From Deltaproteobacteria bacterium (GTDB taxonomy: Bacteria > Desulfobacterota > DSM-4660 > Desulfatiglandales > HGW-15), in contig JAFDIC010000295.1 of NCBI GenBank assembly GCA_019308525.1, positions 1 through 5,331 of the forward strand: a DNA stretch of 5,331 nucleotides. Direction: 5' to 3'. This document shows positions 1-5,331 of the stretch, piece by piece. Both the position numbers and the translations under genes were made by a program. The first letter of the stretch is position 1. Every line of letters begins with the position of its first letter. The notes under the pieces are model-generated. The model worked only from the letters and a program-made list of their open reading frames with translations. It searched no databases and was not told where the DNA came from.

Positions 1-681
1 TTGAGAGGGGTGTATGCAGATCTTGCCTGTGTAACCCATATCACGTACACGCTCACACTCCTCCTTCAGGCCTGCTTCGTCTTTGATGTCCAGAAAGGGC
101 GGATCCAAAGGCGATATTCCTGCCAATGCCGCAGCAGCCACCATAGAGGCCCTGGTGAAAAGCATCGGCTCCCAGCCGATTCGGAAGCCCAGTTCTGCCG
201 AGAGGTCCGCAATTCCCGGAGCAAGGGAAGAAATCCGGGGGCTGGCTGTAGCTGTGGAGGCGGCGGATTGGAGGCCAAGGCTGCTTTCAATCAGGAGCAT
301 CAATTCGCTCTCCGCTTTCATCTCGCTGAGCAGGTCGTCATAGATTCTCACCTCCCCGGCCGACTCTACCTTTGGCAGCAGGATGAGATCGGGTTTTTTC
401 GGCCACTCTGCCAGTGCTATCATGTCTGCAATGCCATGACAGGTGGAGATCCGATTTACCCGCAGCGCGACCTCCTGGTGAACAAACCTCACTTCCGCCA
501 GGGCGCGGCCAGCCTCCTTCCTTGCTACAGCCTTGTTTTCCGGGGCAACCCCATCCTCAAGTTCCAGGACCACTACATCCGCAGGCATTTTGGTCGCCTT
601 TTCGATTCGCTCAGGCTTGTCGGCGGGCACAAATAGAAGAGAACGGCGTACCTTGTATACGGTATCTTTTTCATTTCCCAT
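1..681 (-). CDS. HpcH/HpaI aldolase / CitE-like CoA-ester lyase (3' end cut by window edge)
   Basis: The minus frame stays open from here to base 1, giving 227 visible codons; the family is usually about 270-320 residues, so the C-terminus is missing. Family marks seen: RRSLLFVPA near residues 12-20, ELEDGVAPENKA from residue 40 (usual form DLED), RVN with Arg74, LLPKVES around 102-107, LLIES with Glu132, GIADLSAELG with Asp159, and GKICIHPSQ at the cut end. Glu132 and Asp159 sit where the Mg2+ ligands of CitE-type TIM barrels lie, and Arg74 where the CoA-ester/oxoacid-binding Arg lies, so it looks catalytically intact. The known family reaction is cleavage (or formation) of malyl-, methylmalyl- or citramalyl-CoA type esters in the cytoplasm. 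Given the CoA-transferase and hydratase upstream, (S)-citramalyl-CoA lyase is my preferred guess, with malyl-CoA lyase possible. Start: ATG at 681 has GGAG 6 nt upstream. An in-frame ATG at 693 adds four residues but has AGGA directly abutting it, so 681 is preferred. The MaoC stop is 20 nt upstream. Confidence 0.88.
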   Translation of the reverse strand, partial: MGNEKDTVYKVRRSLLFVPADKPERIEKATKMPADVVVLELEDGVAPENKAVARKEAGRALAEVRFVHQEVALRVNRISTCHGIADMIALAEWPKKPDLILLPKVESAGEVRIYDDLLSEMKAESELMLLIESSLGLQSAASTATASPRISSLAPGIADLSAELGFRIGWEPMLFTRASMVAAAALAGISPLDPPFLDIKDEAGLKEECERVRDMGYTGKICIHPSQ

Positions 682-687
682 TTCGAT

Positions 688-691
688 CTCC
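688..691 (-). promoter_or_regulatory. Ribosome binding site (GGAG) deciding the lyase start
   Basis: On the minus strand GGAG is followed by a 6-nt spacer and the ATG at 681. The site overlaps the alternative upstream ATG at 693, whose own AGGA touches the start codon with no spacer. This favours initiation at 681. Confidence 0.5.
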
Positions 692-701
692 ATTCCTGGA
701 G

Positions 702-1205
702 CTATTCCAAGGTCCCGAATTGCGGTAGTTTGCCTTCATCATAGCCGCGCCTTTTTGCCAAAGAAGTCCTTGTGTACACAACGACCACTTCGTTTTTCTG
801 GTTGTAACCGGTCTGTTTGAACGAAACAATTCCAGCATCAGGACGTGACCTGGACTCCCTCTTACTGACAATCTCTGTCTCGGCATAGATGGTGTCGCCG
901 ACAAATACCGGGTTGGGCAACTTTATGTCGCTCCAGCCGAGGTTTGCAATGGTATTCTGGCTGGTAAGCCTTACGGTCATCCCGGCGACCAGGGCCAAGG
1001 TAAAGGTGCTGTTTACGAGCGTCTTTCCGAACATCTGGTCCTTGGCATAGTTCTCATCGAAGTGAATGGGATGGGTGTTCAATGTCAGCAGAGTAAACCA
1101 GATATTGTCCGCCTCCGTTATCGTACGCCCCGGCCAATGCTTTATTATGTCTCCGACATTGAAATCTTCCCAATAGGGCCCAATCTCTGGTCCGATTATT
1201 GCCAT
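702..1205 (-). CDS. MaoC-family hot-dog hydratase/dehydratase (candidate itaconyl-/mesaconyl-CoA hydratase)
   Basis: A complete 167-residue single hot-dog protein, a normal length for one-domain MaoC hydratases. It opens with the family-like YWEDFNVGD (residues 11-19). The active-site segment is LTLNTHPIHFDENYA (about 40-54), followed by FGKTLVNSTFTLAL (59-72), NLGWSDIKLPNPVFVGDT (88-105, the second hot-dog strand region with the common NPVFVGDT phrase) and SKRESRSRP (114-122). His48 fits the catalytic His of the (R)-hydratase motif DxNPxH; the Asp five residues earlier is Asn43 here. The expected role is reversible hydration of a 2-enoyl-CoA in the cytoplasm. Between a class III CoA-transferase and a CitE-like lyase, hydration of mesaconyl- or itaconyl-CoA to citramalyl-CoA is the best inference. 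The start at 1205 is backed by AGGGGG with an 8-nt spacer. The gap from the upstream transferase stop is 118 nt, the longest in the window; the lyase follows closely, suggesting co-translation. Confidence 0.9.
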   Translation of the reverse strand: MAIIGPEIGPYWEDFNVGDIIKHWPGRTITEADNIWFTLLTLNTHPIHFDENYAKDQMFGKTLVNSTFTLALVAGMTVRLTSQNTIANLGWSDIKLPNPVFVGDTIYAETEIVSKRESRSRPDAGIVSFKQTGYNQKNEVVVVYTRTSLAKRRGYDEGKLPQFGTLE

Positions 1206-1323
1206 TATGATATCCCCCTTTCCTAAAGAATGTTTGCTTGGCTCAGATAGTTTGAATCCTTAGATAATAATCGCCCGGTTCCAAGAAGAGTGACAGAAGT
1301 TCTGCAAACCCTATTCGGCCTGT
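1206..1323 (-). other. 118-nt intergenic gap between CoA-transferase and MaoC genes
   Basis: Apart from the MaoC ribosome binding site at 1214-1219, I find no convincing element here. There is no stem followed by a T-run on the minus strand and no pair of good -35/-10 boxes, although the middle (about 1250-1272) is A+T rich. A six-base inverted pair GTTTGC/GCAAAC (1232-1237 and 1304-1309) is about 66 nt apart and probably accidental. The gap could hide an internal promoter or processing site, but the sequence alone does not show one. Confidence 0.4.
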
Positions 1324-2517
1324 TCAAATGACACCCTTAGTATGCAACAGGTCGATTTCATCTTTTGTAATACCGGCATATTCGGCCAGGACGGTCTCAG
1401 TGTCTGCTCCCATAGCAGAGCACGGCTCGTAGTCTGGCTTATACCTGGTCAGCCTGAACGGCGGCCGGATCTGTTTGATTCGCCCCAAGGACGGATGATC
1501 GTAAGAAATGATCATATCTAACGCATCGACTTGGGGGTCTCTTAAGGCCTGTGGAATACTGTTGATGGGCGCGGCAGGAACCTTACTTCCAAGCAGAACC
1601 ACCCACTCATCCGTAGTCCGAGACCTGAAGATCTCGGCCAAAATCTCAATCAGGACATCCCTATTCTTGTATCGGTCTTCCATAGTCCTGAAACGCGGAT
1701 CCTCGGCCAACTCAGGCCTGCCAATCTCAGTAACCAGGGCCTGGTAAAACTTGTCCTGCTGCGCCATGATCATGATCCAACTGTCGGCTGTGGCAAACAT
1801 TTGAGATGGCACGATGGTTTGATGAGCTCCCAAGGGAAGCCGCTTCGGCTCAAAACCGGTGCTTAGATGCCAAGTGGCGATATAATTCAGGTAGGATAAG
1901 GCAACCTCAAAAAGACTGGTGTCCGCATCGCAACCTTGGCCGGTCGTTCGTGCCTTGTGAAGGGCTGCCAGAATGAGCATGGCGGCGTTCGTTCCGGCTG
2001 CCATATCAATGATGGAAATACCACACCTTGCAGGGGGCCCATCGGGTTCTCCACCCATCCAGGCGATCCCTGAGAGGGCCTGAACCAGGTAATCGTATCC
2101 AGGGTAATCTCTTCTGGGTCCGACCCGTCCCCAGCCCGTCAGAAAACAGCAGACAAGTTTTGGATTGTATTCTTTGAGATGTTCATAGGTAATGCCCATT
2201 TTCTCCGGCATGCTTCCTTTGGGATTGGCAAAAAGGACATCCATAGAAGGGAGGAGCCGGTAAAACACATCCCGGCCTTCTTGTAAGCGAAGGTCTAATG
2301 TAATGCTTTTTTTCCCCCTGTTCAGGCACTGGAAAAAAAGGCTATCTCCTTCTTTGGCTCCAGGCGGAACCGCACGTGAAATATCGCCAATCCCGGGTTG
2401 TTCAATCTTTATGACTTCAGCCCCCAGATCCGCCAATTGTAAGGTAGCCCACGGGCCGGCTCCGTAGGACTCAATGGTCAATATACGTATGTCTTCCAAA
2501 GGTTTTGATGCTTTCAT
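1324..2517 (-). CDS. Class III (CaiB/BaiF) CoA-transferase
   Basis: A 397-residue protein, the usual length of family III CoA-transferases (formyl-CoA transferase Frc, CaiB), which form interlocked dimers and move CoA between carboxylates through an aspartyl-CoA thioester. Seen: LADLGAEVIKIEQPGIGD (about residues 28-45), NRGKKSITLDLR (66-77), GWGRVGP then YPGYDYLVQA (128-147), and IIDMAAGTNAAM with Asp171, which aligns by position and context with catalytic Asp169 of Frc/CaiB. These are followed by LAALHKARTTGQG, and a C-terminal part with PAAPINSIPQALRDPQV, the common CaiB/BaiF tail phrase. Start: ATG at 2517 has GAGGAG 7 nt upstream; an in-frame ATG at 2538 would add seven residues but has no ribosome binding site, so it is not used. 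The gene starts 24 nt after the dctM stop. It probably activates the acid imported by the TRAP system, perhaps from succinyl-CoA or acetyl-CoA; mesaconate, itaconate or citramalate are the best guesses. Donor and acceptor cannot be read from sequence, since this family is often misassigned. Confidence 0.93.
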   Translation of the reverse strand: MKASKPLEDIRILTIESYGAGPWATLQLADLGAEVIKIEQPGIGDISRAVPPGAKEGDSLFFQCLNRGKKSITLDLRLQEGRDVFYRLLPSMDVLFANPKGSMPEKMGITYEHLKEYNPKLVCCFLTGWGRVGPRRDYPGYDYLVQALSGIAWMGGEPDGPPARCGISIIDMAAGTNAAMLILAALHKARTTGQGCDADTSLFEVALSYLNYIATWHLSTGFEPKRLPLGAHQTIVPSQMFATADSWIMIMAQQDKFYQALVTEIGRPELAEDPRFRTMEDRYKNRDVLIEILAEIFRSRTTDEWVVLLGSKVPAAPINSIPQALRDPQVDALDMIISYDHPSLGRIKQIRPPFRLTRYKPDYEPCSAMGADTETVLAEYAGITKDEIDLLHTKGVI

Positions 2518-2524
2518 TTGATTT

Positions 2525-2530
2525 CTCCTC
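2525..2530 (-). promoter_or_regulatory. Strong ribosome binding site (GAGGAG) for the CoA-transferase
   Basis: GAGGAG on the minus strand lies 7 nt before the ATG at 2517 and downstream of the alternative ATG at 2538. It therefore fixes the start at 2517 and shortens the longest open frame by seven codons. Confidence 0.75.
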
Positions 2531-2541
2531 GTCAACATCTA

Positions 2542-3819
2542 TTATGGCATAACCAGATTCGGCAAAAAGAGAACGAATTGAGGCACGTAGGTTACAATGG
2601 CGATTTCAATGAACCCCAGGATCACGAAAGGAAACGTCCCTCGAACTACCTCTGACAGGGGTGTTCGGGTTGCCCCTGAAAGCACAAACAGGTTCAACCC
2701 CACGGGAGGCGTGATACAGGCAACTTCCATATTGACGGTCATGACGATTCCGAAATGGATCAAGTCGATCCCCAAATGCTCTAACACGGGAATGAGAATC
2801 GGCAAAGTGATCAGCATGATTGAAACGACTTCCAGGAACGTCCCCAGAAACAGGAGGAGCACGTTGACAAACAAAAGAAAGAGCACTGGGGAGAGGTTCA
2901 TGCCGCTTGCAAAACCAACCAGATCCGCCGGTATCCTGGCCTCCGTGATCCAATGACCGAAAAGGACTGCGGTGGTGATAATAAACATGATCATCCCGGC
3001 GGTCATCATGGCCTCTCCCGTTATAGGGAGAATATCCCGCGGTTTTACTCCACGGTAGACGAGTAAGCTTATGATAATAGAAGCGACTGCTGCCAGTGCT
3101 GCTGCCTCTGTCACGGTGACAATCCCGGAATAGATGCCGCCAAGCACAATAACCGGAAGAGAGAGGGCAGGGATAGCCTTGACAGTGGCCATTAGTGTCT
3201 CTCTTCCTGTGGCTCTTTCACTGCCTCGAAGACCTGTTTTCCTTGAATACCAGTTGATCCAGCCTATATACAGCGCCGCTTCGAGAAGCCCGGGCATTAC
3301 TCCTGCCAAGAAGAGCTTGGGTATGGATCGCTCAGTAATGATTCCATAAAGAATTAGAGCAATACTGGGGGGAATCATAATTCCCATCGTTCCCGAAGCT
3401 GCCACTACCCCGGTGGCAAAATGCCGGGGGTAGCCCTCTTTCAGCATGGCAGGGATGACGATGATCCCCATGGCCATTGCTGTAGCCGTACTGGAGCCGC
3501 AAATGGCCGCAAATATCATGCAGCCGATCACGGAAACAGTGGCCAGACCACCCCAGAAGTGCCTGACATAACAATTGGCCGCCTCGACAAGATACTTCGA
3601 AGTCCCACCCTTGAGCATGAACTGTGCTGCGATCACAAAAAAGGGGACGGCTATCAGCGTAAATGAGTCGATGGCGTTGTACATGACTTCAGGCACCATC
3701 AAGAGCGACGTGGAAGAAGAAAAGGCCATCATGACCAGAGATGTAATTCCCAGCACAAAAGCTACGGGTAACCCGGAACAAAGCAGTACAGTAAAGACTA
3801 TTATGAATCCTAATGTCAT
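2542..3819 (-). CDS. dctM: TRAP transporter large permease subunit, DctM family
   Basis: A 425-residue, very hydrophobic multi-span inner-membrane protein of the usual DctM length. It is the ion-coupled translocation subunit of tripartite ATP-independent periplasmic transporters. Family phrases in order: GLPVAFVLG (16-24), PFFVIAAQFMLKGG (59-72), the GSSTATAMAMG loop (108-118), GTMGIMIPPSIALILYG (143-159), SGIVTVTEAA (231-240), GTFLEVVSIMLITLPI (326-341) and TPPVGLNLFVLSG (370-382). The GSS-T-A loop and the TPPVGLNLF segment are where related TRAP elevators bind Na+, so ion coupling looks intact. The start at 3819 has AAGG 6 nt upstream and sits 18 nt after the dctQ stop, typical of coupled translation of the QM pair. 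The CoA-transferase follows immediately, tying import to intracellular activation. Substrate specificity is set mainly by the binding protein, not by this subunit. It is not the fused QM form: DctQ is a separate gene. Confidence 0.96.
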   Translation of the reverse strand: MTLGFIIVFTVLLCSGLPVAFVLGITSLVMMAFSSSTSLLMVPEVMYNAIDSFTLIAVPFFVIAAQFMLKGGTSKYLVEAANCYVRHFWGGLATVSVIGCMIFAAICGSSTATAMAMGIIVIPAMLKEGYPRHFATGVVAASGTMGIMIPPSIALILYGIITERSIPKLFLAGVMPGLLEAALYIGWINWYSRKTGLRGSERATGRETLMATVKAIPALSLPVIVLGGIYSGIVTVTEAAALAAVASIIISLLVYRGVKPRDILPITGEAMMTAGMIMFIITTAVLFGHWITEARIPADLVGFASGMNLSPVLFLLFVNVLLLFLGTFLEVVSIMLITLPILIPVLEHLGIDLIHFGIVMTVNMEVACITPPVGLNLFVLSGATRTPLSEVVRGTFPFVILGFIEIAIVTYVPQFVLFLPNLVMP

Positions 3820-3837
3820 GAAAGCCTTGCCCTCTCT

Positions 3838-4413
3838 TTAGGAATCCTCTCCGTTCAGCACCTGTTCTTCTCGATCTGAACGGGTCATTTCGTGGCTGTC
3901 AAGCAAATCAACAGACTGGAAGCGAAAAAGCAGCTTGTAGAGCCTCCTTAGATACCGTATTGAAACCAATGTGAGCCCGACAGGAAGGGAAAGGTAGATT
4001 ATCCAGAGTGGGTATCTTGAGGATGTCAGGGATCGTTCGTCCGTGATATAGGCGATGTGGACGATTTGGTAACCCCAGAAGCAGACGAGAATGCAAAAAC
4101 CCAACACCAGAAACCCGGTAATGATTTCCACCACACGGCGCACCTTCGGCTGCAAGTGTTCCACAAGGAAGGTGGCGCTTACATGGCGACGTTCCTCTGC
4201 GAGAGAACTTGCAATGATAAAGACCGACCAGATAATGAGATATATGATAACTTCTTCCAGCCATTCAGGTGAATAGTTGAAGCAGTATCTCAGTACTGTA
4301 CTGCTGAAGGCAAAGATGGTGGCAACAAGGGAAAGCACGCCCACGATCAATTTCTCAGTAGTATTCCAGGACTTTACTAGGTTCCCCATGATGTGTTTTC
4401 TCTTCATCTCCAT
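3838..4413 (-). CDS. dctQ: TRAP transporter small permease subunit, DctQ family
   Basis: 191 residues (183 if the inner start is used), with four predicted membrane segments near residues 22-44, 54-72, 95-118 and 135-152, the DctQ topology. Family marks: LRYCFN (41-46), WLEEVIIYLIIW (51-62), AEERRHVSATFLVEHLQP (72-89, with the conserved His77) and YPLWIIYLSLPVG (134-146). DctQ forms the scaffold that holds DctM in the membrane. The charged C-terminal tail (about 171-191, rich in Asp/Glu/Arg) is probably cytoplasmic. The start is uncertain: ATG 4413 lacks a Shine-Dalgarno sequence and lies just 9 nt beyond a stable hairpin. ATG 4407 has GGAG touching it. ATG 4389 has a purine-rich GAAGAG about 10 nt upstream and would give a protein beginning MGNLVKSW. 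I keep 4413 as the longest form, but 4389 is credible. It lies between dctP and dctM in the standard PQM order. Confidence 0.93.
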   Translation of the reverse strand: MEMKRKHIMGNLVKSWNTTEKLIVGVLSLVATIFAFSSTVLRYCFNYSPEWLEEVIIYLIIWSVFIIASSLAEERRHVSATFLVEHLQPKVRRVVEIITGFLVLGFCILVCFWGYQIVHIAYITDERSLTSSRYPLWIIYLSLPVGLTLVSIRYLRRLYKLLFRFQSVDLLDSHEMTRSDREEQVLNGEDS

Positions 4414-4422
4414 ATGTGGAAT

Positions 4423-4450
4423 GGAAGAGGAGGAGAATCACTCCTCTCCC
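4423..4450 (-). other. RNA hairpin in the dctP-dctQ intergenic region
   Basis: Read on the minus strand, GGGAGAGGAG pairs with CTCCTCTTCC across the 8-nt loop TGATTCTC, giving a 10-bp stem with one G-U wobble. No T-run follows the stem, so it is not a classical intrinsic terminator. It sits between the dctP stop and the dctQ start. Hairpins here are known in solute-binding-protein operons to protect the upstream message and so raise the binding protein over the permease; that role is inferred. The descending arm is CCTCC-like, resembling the anti-Shine-Dalgarno sequence. Confidence 0.5.
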
Positions 4451-4491
4451 CCTTATAGGCTTGTACCTGATTGGAGTTTCCGGTGCTATGC

Positions 4492-5331
4492 CTATTTCAT
4501 TCCAAGAATCTCTTTTGCCCTATTAACAAGGTTAACATCCATCTTCATCTTTCTTACAAAAGCTTCCTGAGAAGGCAAAATGTGTTGTCGCCACTTTGCC
4601 CGCTGTTGTTCATCAGGACGATATATTTTCACACCCCTCTTTTCCAGGGCGGCTTCTGCCTCATCCTGCATTTTGACAGCAATGCGGCGCTCGTCATCTA
4701 CATGCTCGTTCCATACCTCCTTCATTATTTTTTGAAGATCCTTCGGCAGGGAGTTCCAGAACTTTTGACTCACCATGGGCGCATAATGGAGCAAGGCCCA
4801 ATAGTCTTTGGTGGCATATTTCATGCCCGACTCATCCAGTTTGACCCCATCTGCGGTCTTGAAACTTGTGAGCAGTCCGTCAACGGTTCCTTGCAACAGA
4901 GCCATAGGGACATCGGCAAAGGGGATCATCATGGGACTGGCACCCAGTGCCTTTATCCTTAAGGCGTGCACGGGTGCTGCAGGATATCGGATCTTCAGTC
5001 CTTTGAAATCATCTAGCTTCGTGATCGGCTTCGTGACCATGAAAGTATGCAAATAGCCAAGTTCGTAGAACTTTCCGAGTACCTTGACACGCATCTTCTT
5101 TTCCAGAGATTGGGACAATTTTCTGCCCCACTCGCCGTCCACCAAAATCCTGGCTGCCTTGGGACTCTGCCCATAGAACCTGGGCAGAGAAGTGATGTCT
5201 GCATTAGTATCATAACTGGACAGCTGCCATACCCCCGGAACTCCCATATCAAGTGTCCCGCGGCTTAAGGCCTTTGGGGTGGCCTTACCCTTATAGAGCT
5301 GGGCGCTATGATAAAGGGTGGGAGACAATCG
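4492..5331 (-). CDS. dctP: TRAP transporter solute-binding protein, DctP family (5' end cut by window edge)
   Basis: The frame is open to the last base, giving 280 visible residues; DctP proteins are usually about 320-340, so the signal peptide and first strand lie outside the window. The TTG at 5326-5328 is an internal Leu codon, not a start. Seen (numbered from the cut end): GTLDMGVPGVWQLSSY (25-40), LGYLHTFMVTKPITKLDDFKGLKIRYPA (91-118) with Arg115 in the GLKIR phrase that carries the carboxylate-binding Arg of DctP proteins, LGASPMMIPFADVPMALLQGTVDG (129-152) matching the family's lGa.p...p..evy.aLq.G.vDG pattern, and a charged helical C-terminus ending LGMK. It would bind the substrate carboxylate in the periplasm and deliver it to DctQM. 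The conserved Arg supports an organic-acid ligand, but the fragment does not identify which acid. It is the first visible gene of the operon, with its promoter beyond the right edge; dctQ follows after 78 nt containing a hairpin. Confidence 0.94.
   Translation of the reverse strand, partial: RLSPTLYHSAQLYKGKATPKALSRGTLDMGVPGVWQLSSYDTNADITSLPRFYGQSPKAARILVDGEWGRKLSQSLEKKMRVKVLGKFYELGYLHTFMVTKPITKLDDFKGLKIRYPAAPVHALRIKALGASPMMIPFADVPMALLQGTVDGLLTSFKTADGVKLDESGMKYATKDYWALLHYAPMVSQKFWNSLPKDLQKIMKEVWNEHVDDERRIAVKMQDEAEAALEKRGVKIYRPDEQQRAKWRQHILPSQEAFVRKMKMDVNLVNRAKEILGMK

Noticed and set aside
1..636. Long open frame on the plus strand (about 211 codons)
   Set aside because: It lies wholly antisense to the CitE-like lyase, has Cys/Arg/Gln-rich composition with no recognisable domain, and its apparent start is just the window edge. 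The minus-strand frame carries clear family motifs.
671..904. Minus-strand open frame overlapping the MaoC 3' end in another frame
   Set aside because: It overlaps the motif-bearing MaoC and lyase frames and shows no domain of its own.
1250..1290. Possible internal promoter (TTGGAA and TATTAT-like boxes on the minus strand)
   Set aside because: The spacing between the better boxes is far too short, and at proper spacing the hexamers match poorly.
1232..1309. GTTTGC/GCAAAC inverted pair
   Set aside because: Only six bases with a loop of about 66 nt; expected by chance.
3332..3574. Same-strand alternative frame inside dctM, considered as a frameshift sign
   Set aside because: The main dctM frame is uninterrupted with all family motifs in order, so there is no frameshift.
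3908..4264. Same-strand alternative frame inside dctQ
   Set aside because: The dctQ frame is complete and carries the DctQ motifs; this frame reads as low-meaning shadow sequence.
4471..4962. Plus-strand open frame of about 163 codons
   Set aside because: Antisense to the 3' part of dctP, with no recognisable domain and no ribosome binding site; it is explained by the coding strand opposite.
5326..5328. TTG as the start codon of the solute-binding protein
   Set aside because: The frame continues open to the window edge, and a start here would remove the signal peptide and first domain strand that DctP proteins need.

Overview
The window holds one strand-uniform gene cluster. Every gene I can support is on the minus strand, so transcription runs from the right edge (5331) towards the left edge (1). 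In transcription order it has a TRAP transporter solute-binding protein (cut by the right edge), the TRAP small membrane subunit, the TRAP large membrane subunit, a class III (CaiB/BaiF) CoA-transferase, a MaoC-type hydratase/dehydratase, and a CitE/HpcH-type CoA-ester lyase (cut by the left edge). Gaps are short (about 8-24 nt) except for 78 nt after dctP and 118 nt before the MaoC gene. No stretch longer than 300 bases lacks a gene. I see no tRNA, rRNA, mobile element, CRISPR array or attachment site.

The layout reads as an uptake-plus-catabolism operon for a small carboxylic acid. DctP would capture the acid in the periplasm and DctQM would import it with an ion gradient. The class III transferase would make the CoA thioester, MaoC would hydrate a double bond to a hydroxyacyl-CoA, and the CitE-like lyase would cleave that retro-Claisen fashion to acetyl-CoA plus an oxoacid. 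This is the logic of known itaconate/mesaconate degradation (CoA transfer, hydration to citramalyl-CoA, cleavage to acetyl-CoA and pyruvate). A C5 unsaturated dicarboxylate (mesaconate, itaconate) or citramalate is therefore my leading guess for the substrate. That is inference from gene content; the sequence does not fix the substrate.

The organism is a bacterium with base composition near 50% G+C by spot count. TRAP systems next to class III CoA-transferases are frequent in Proteobacteria and in former Deltaproteobacteria (Desulfobacterota). The mid-G+C composition would fit the latter, but this taxonomic guess is weak.

Points worth a second look are the pathway assignment, an Asn where most MaoC hydratases carry the catalytic Asp, a 10-bp hairpin without a U-tract between dctP and dctQ, the long gap before the MaoC gene, and start codons of three genes that are better placed inside the longest open frame or remain ambiguous.
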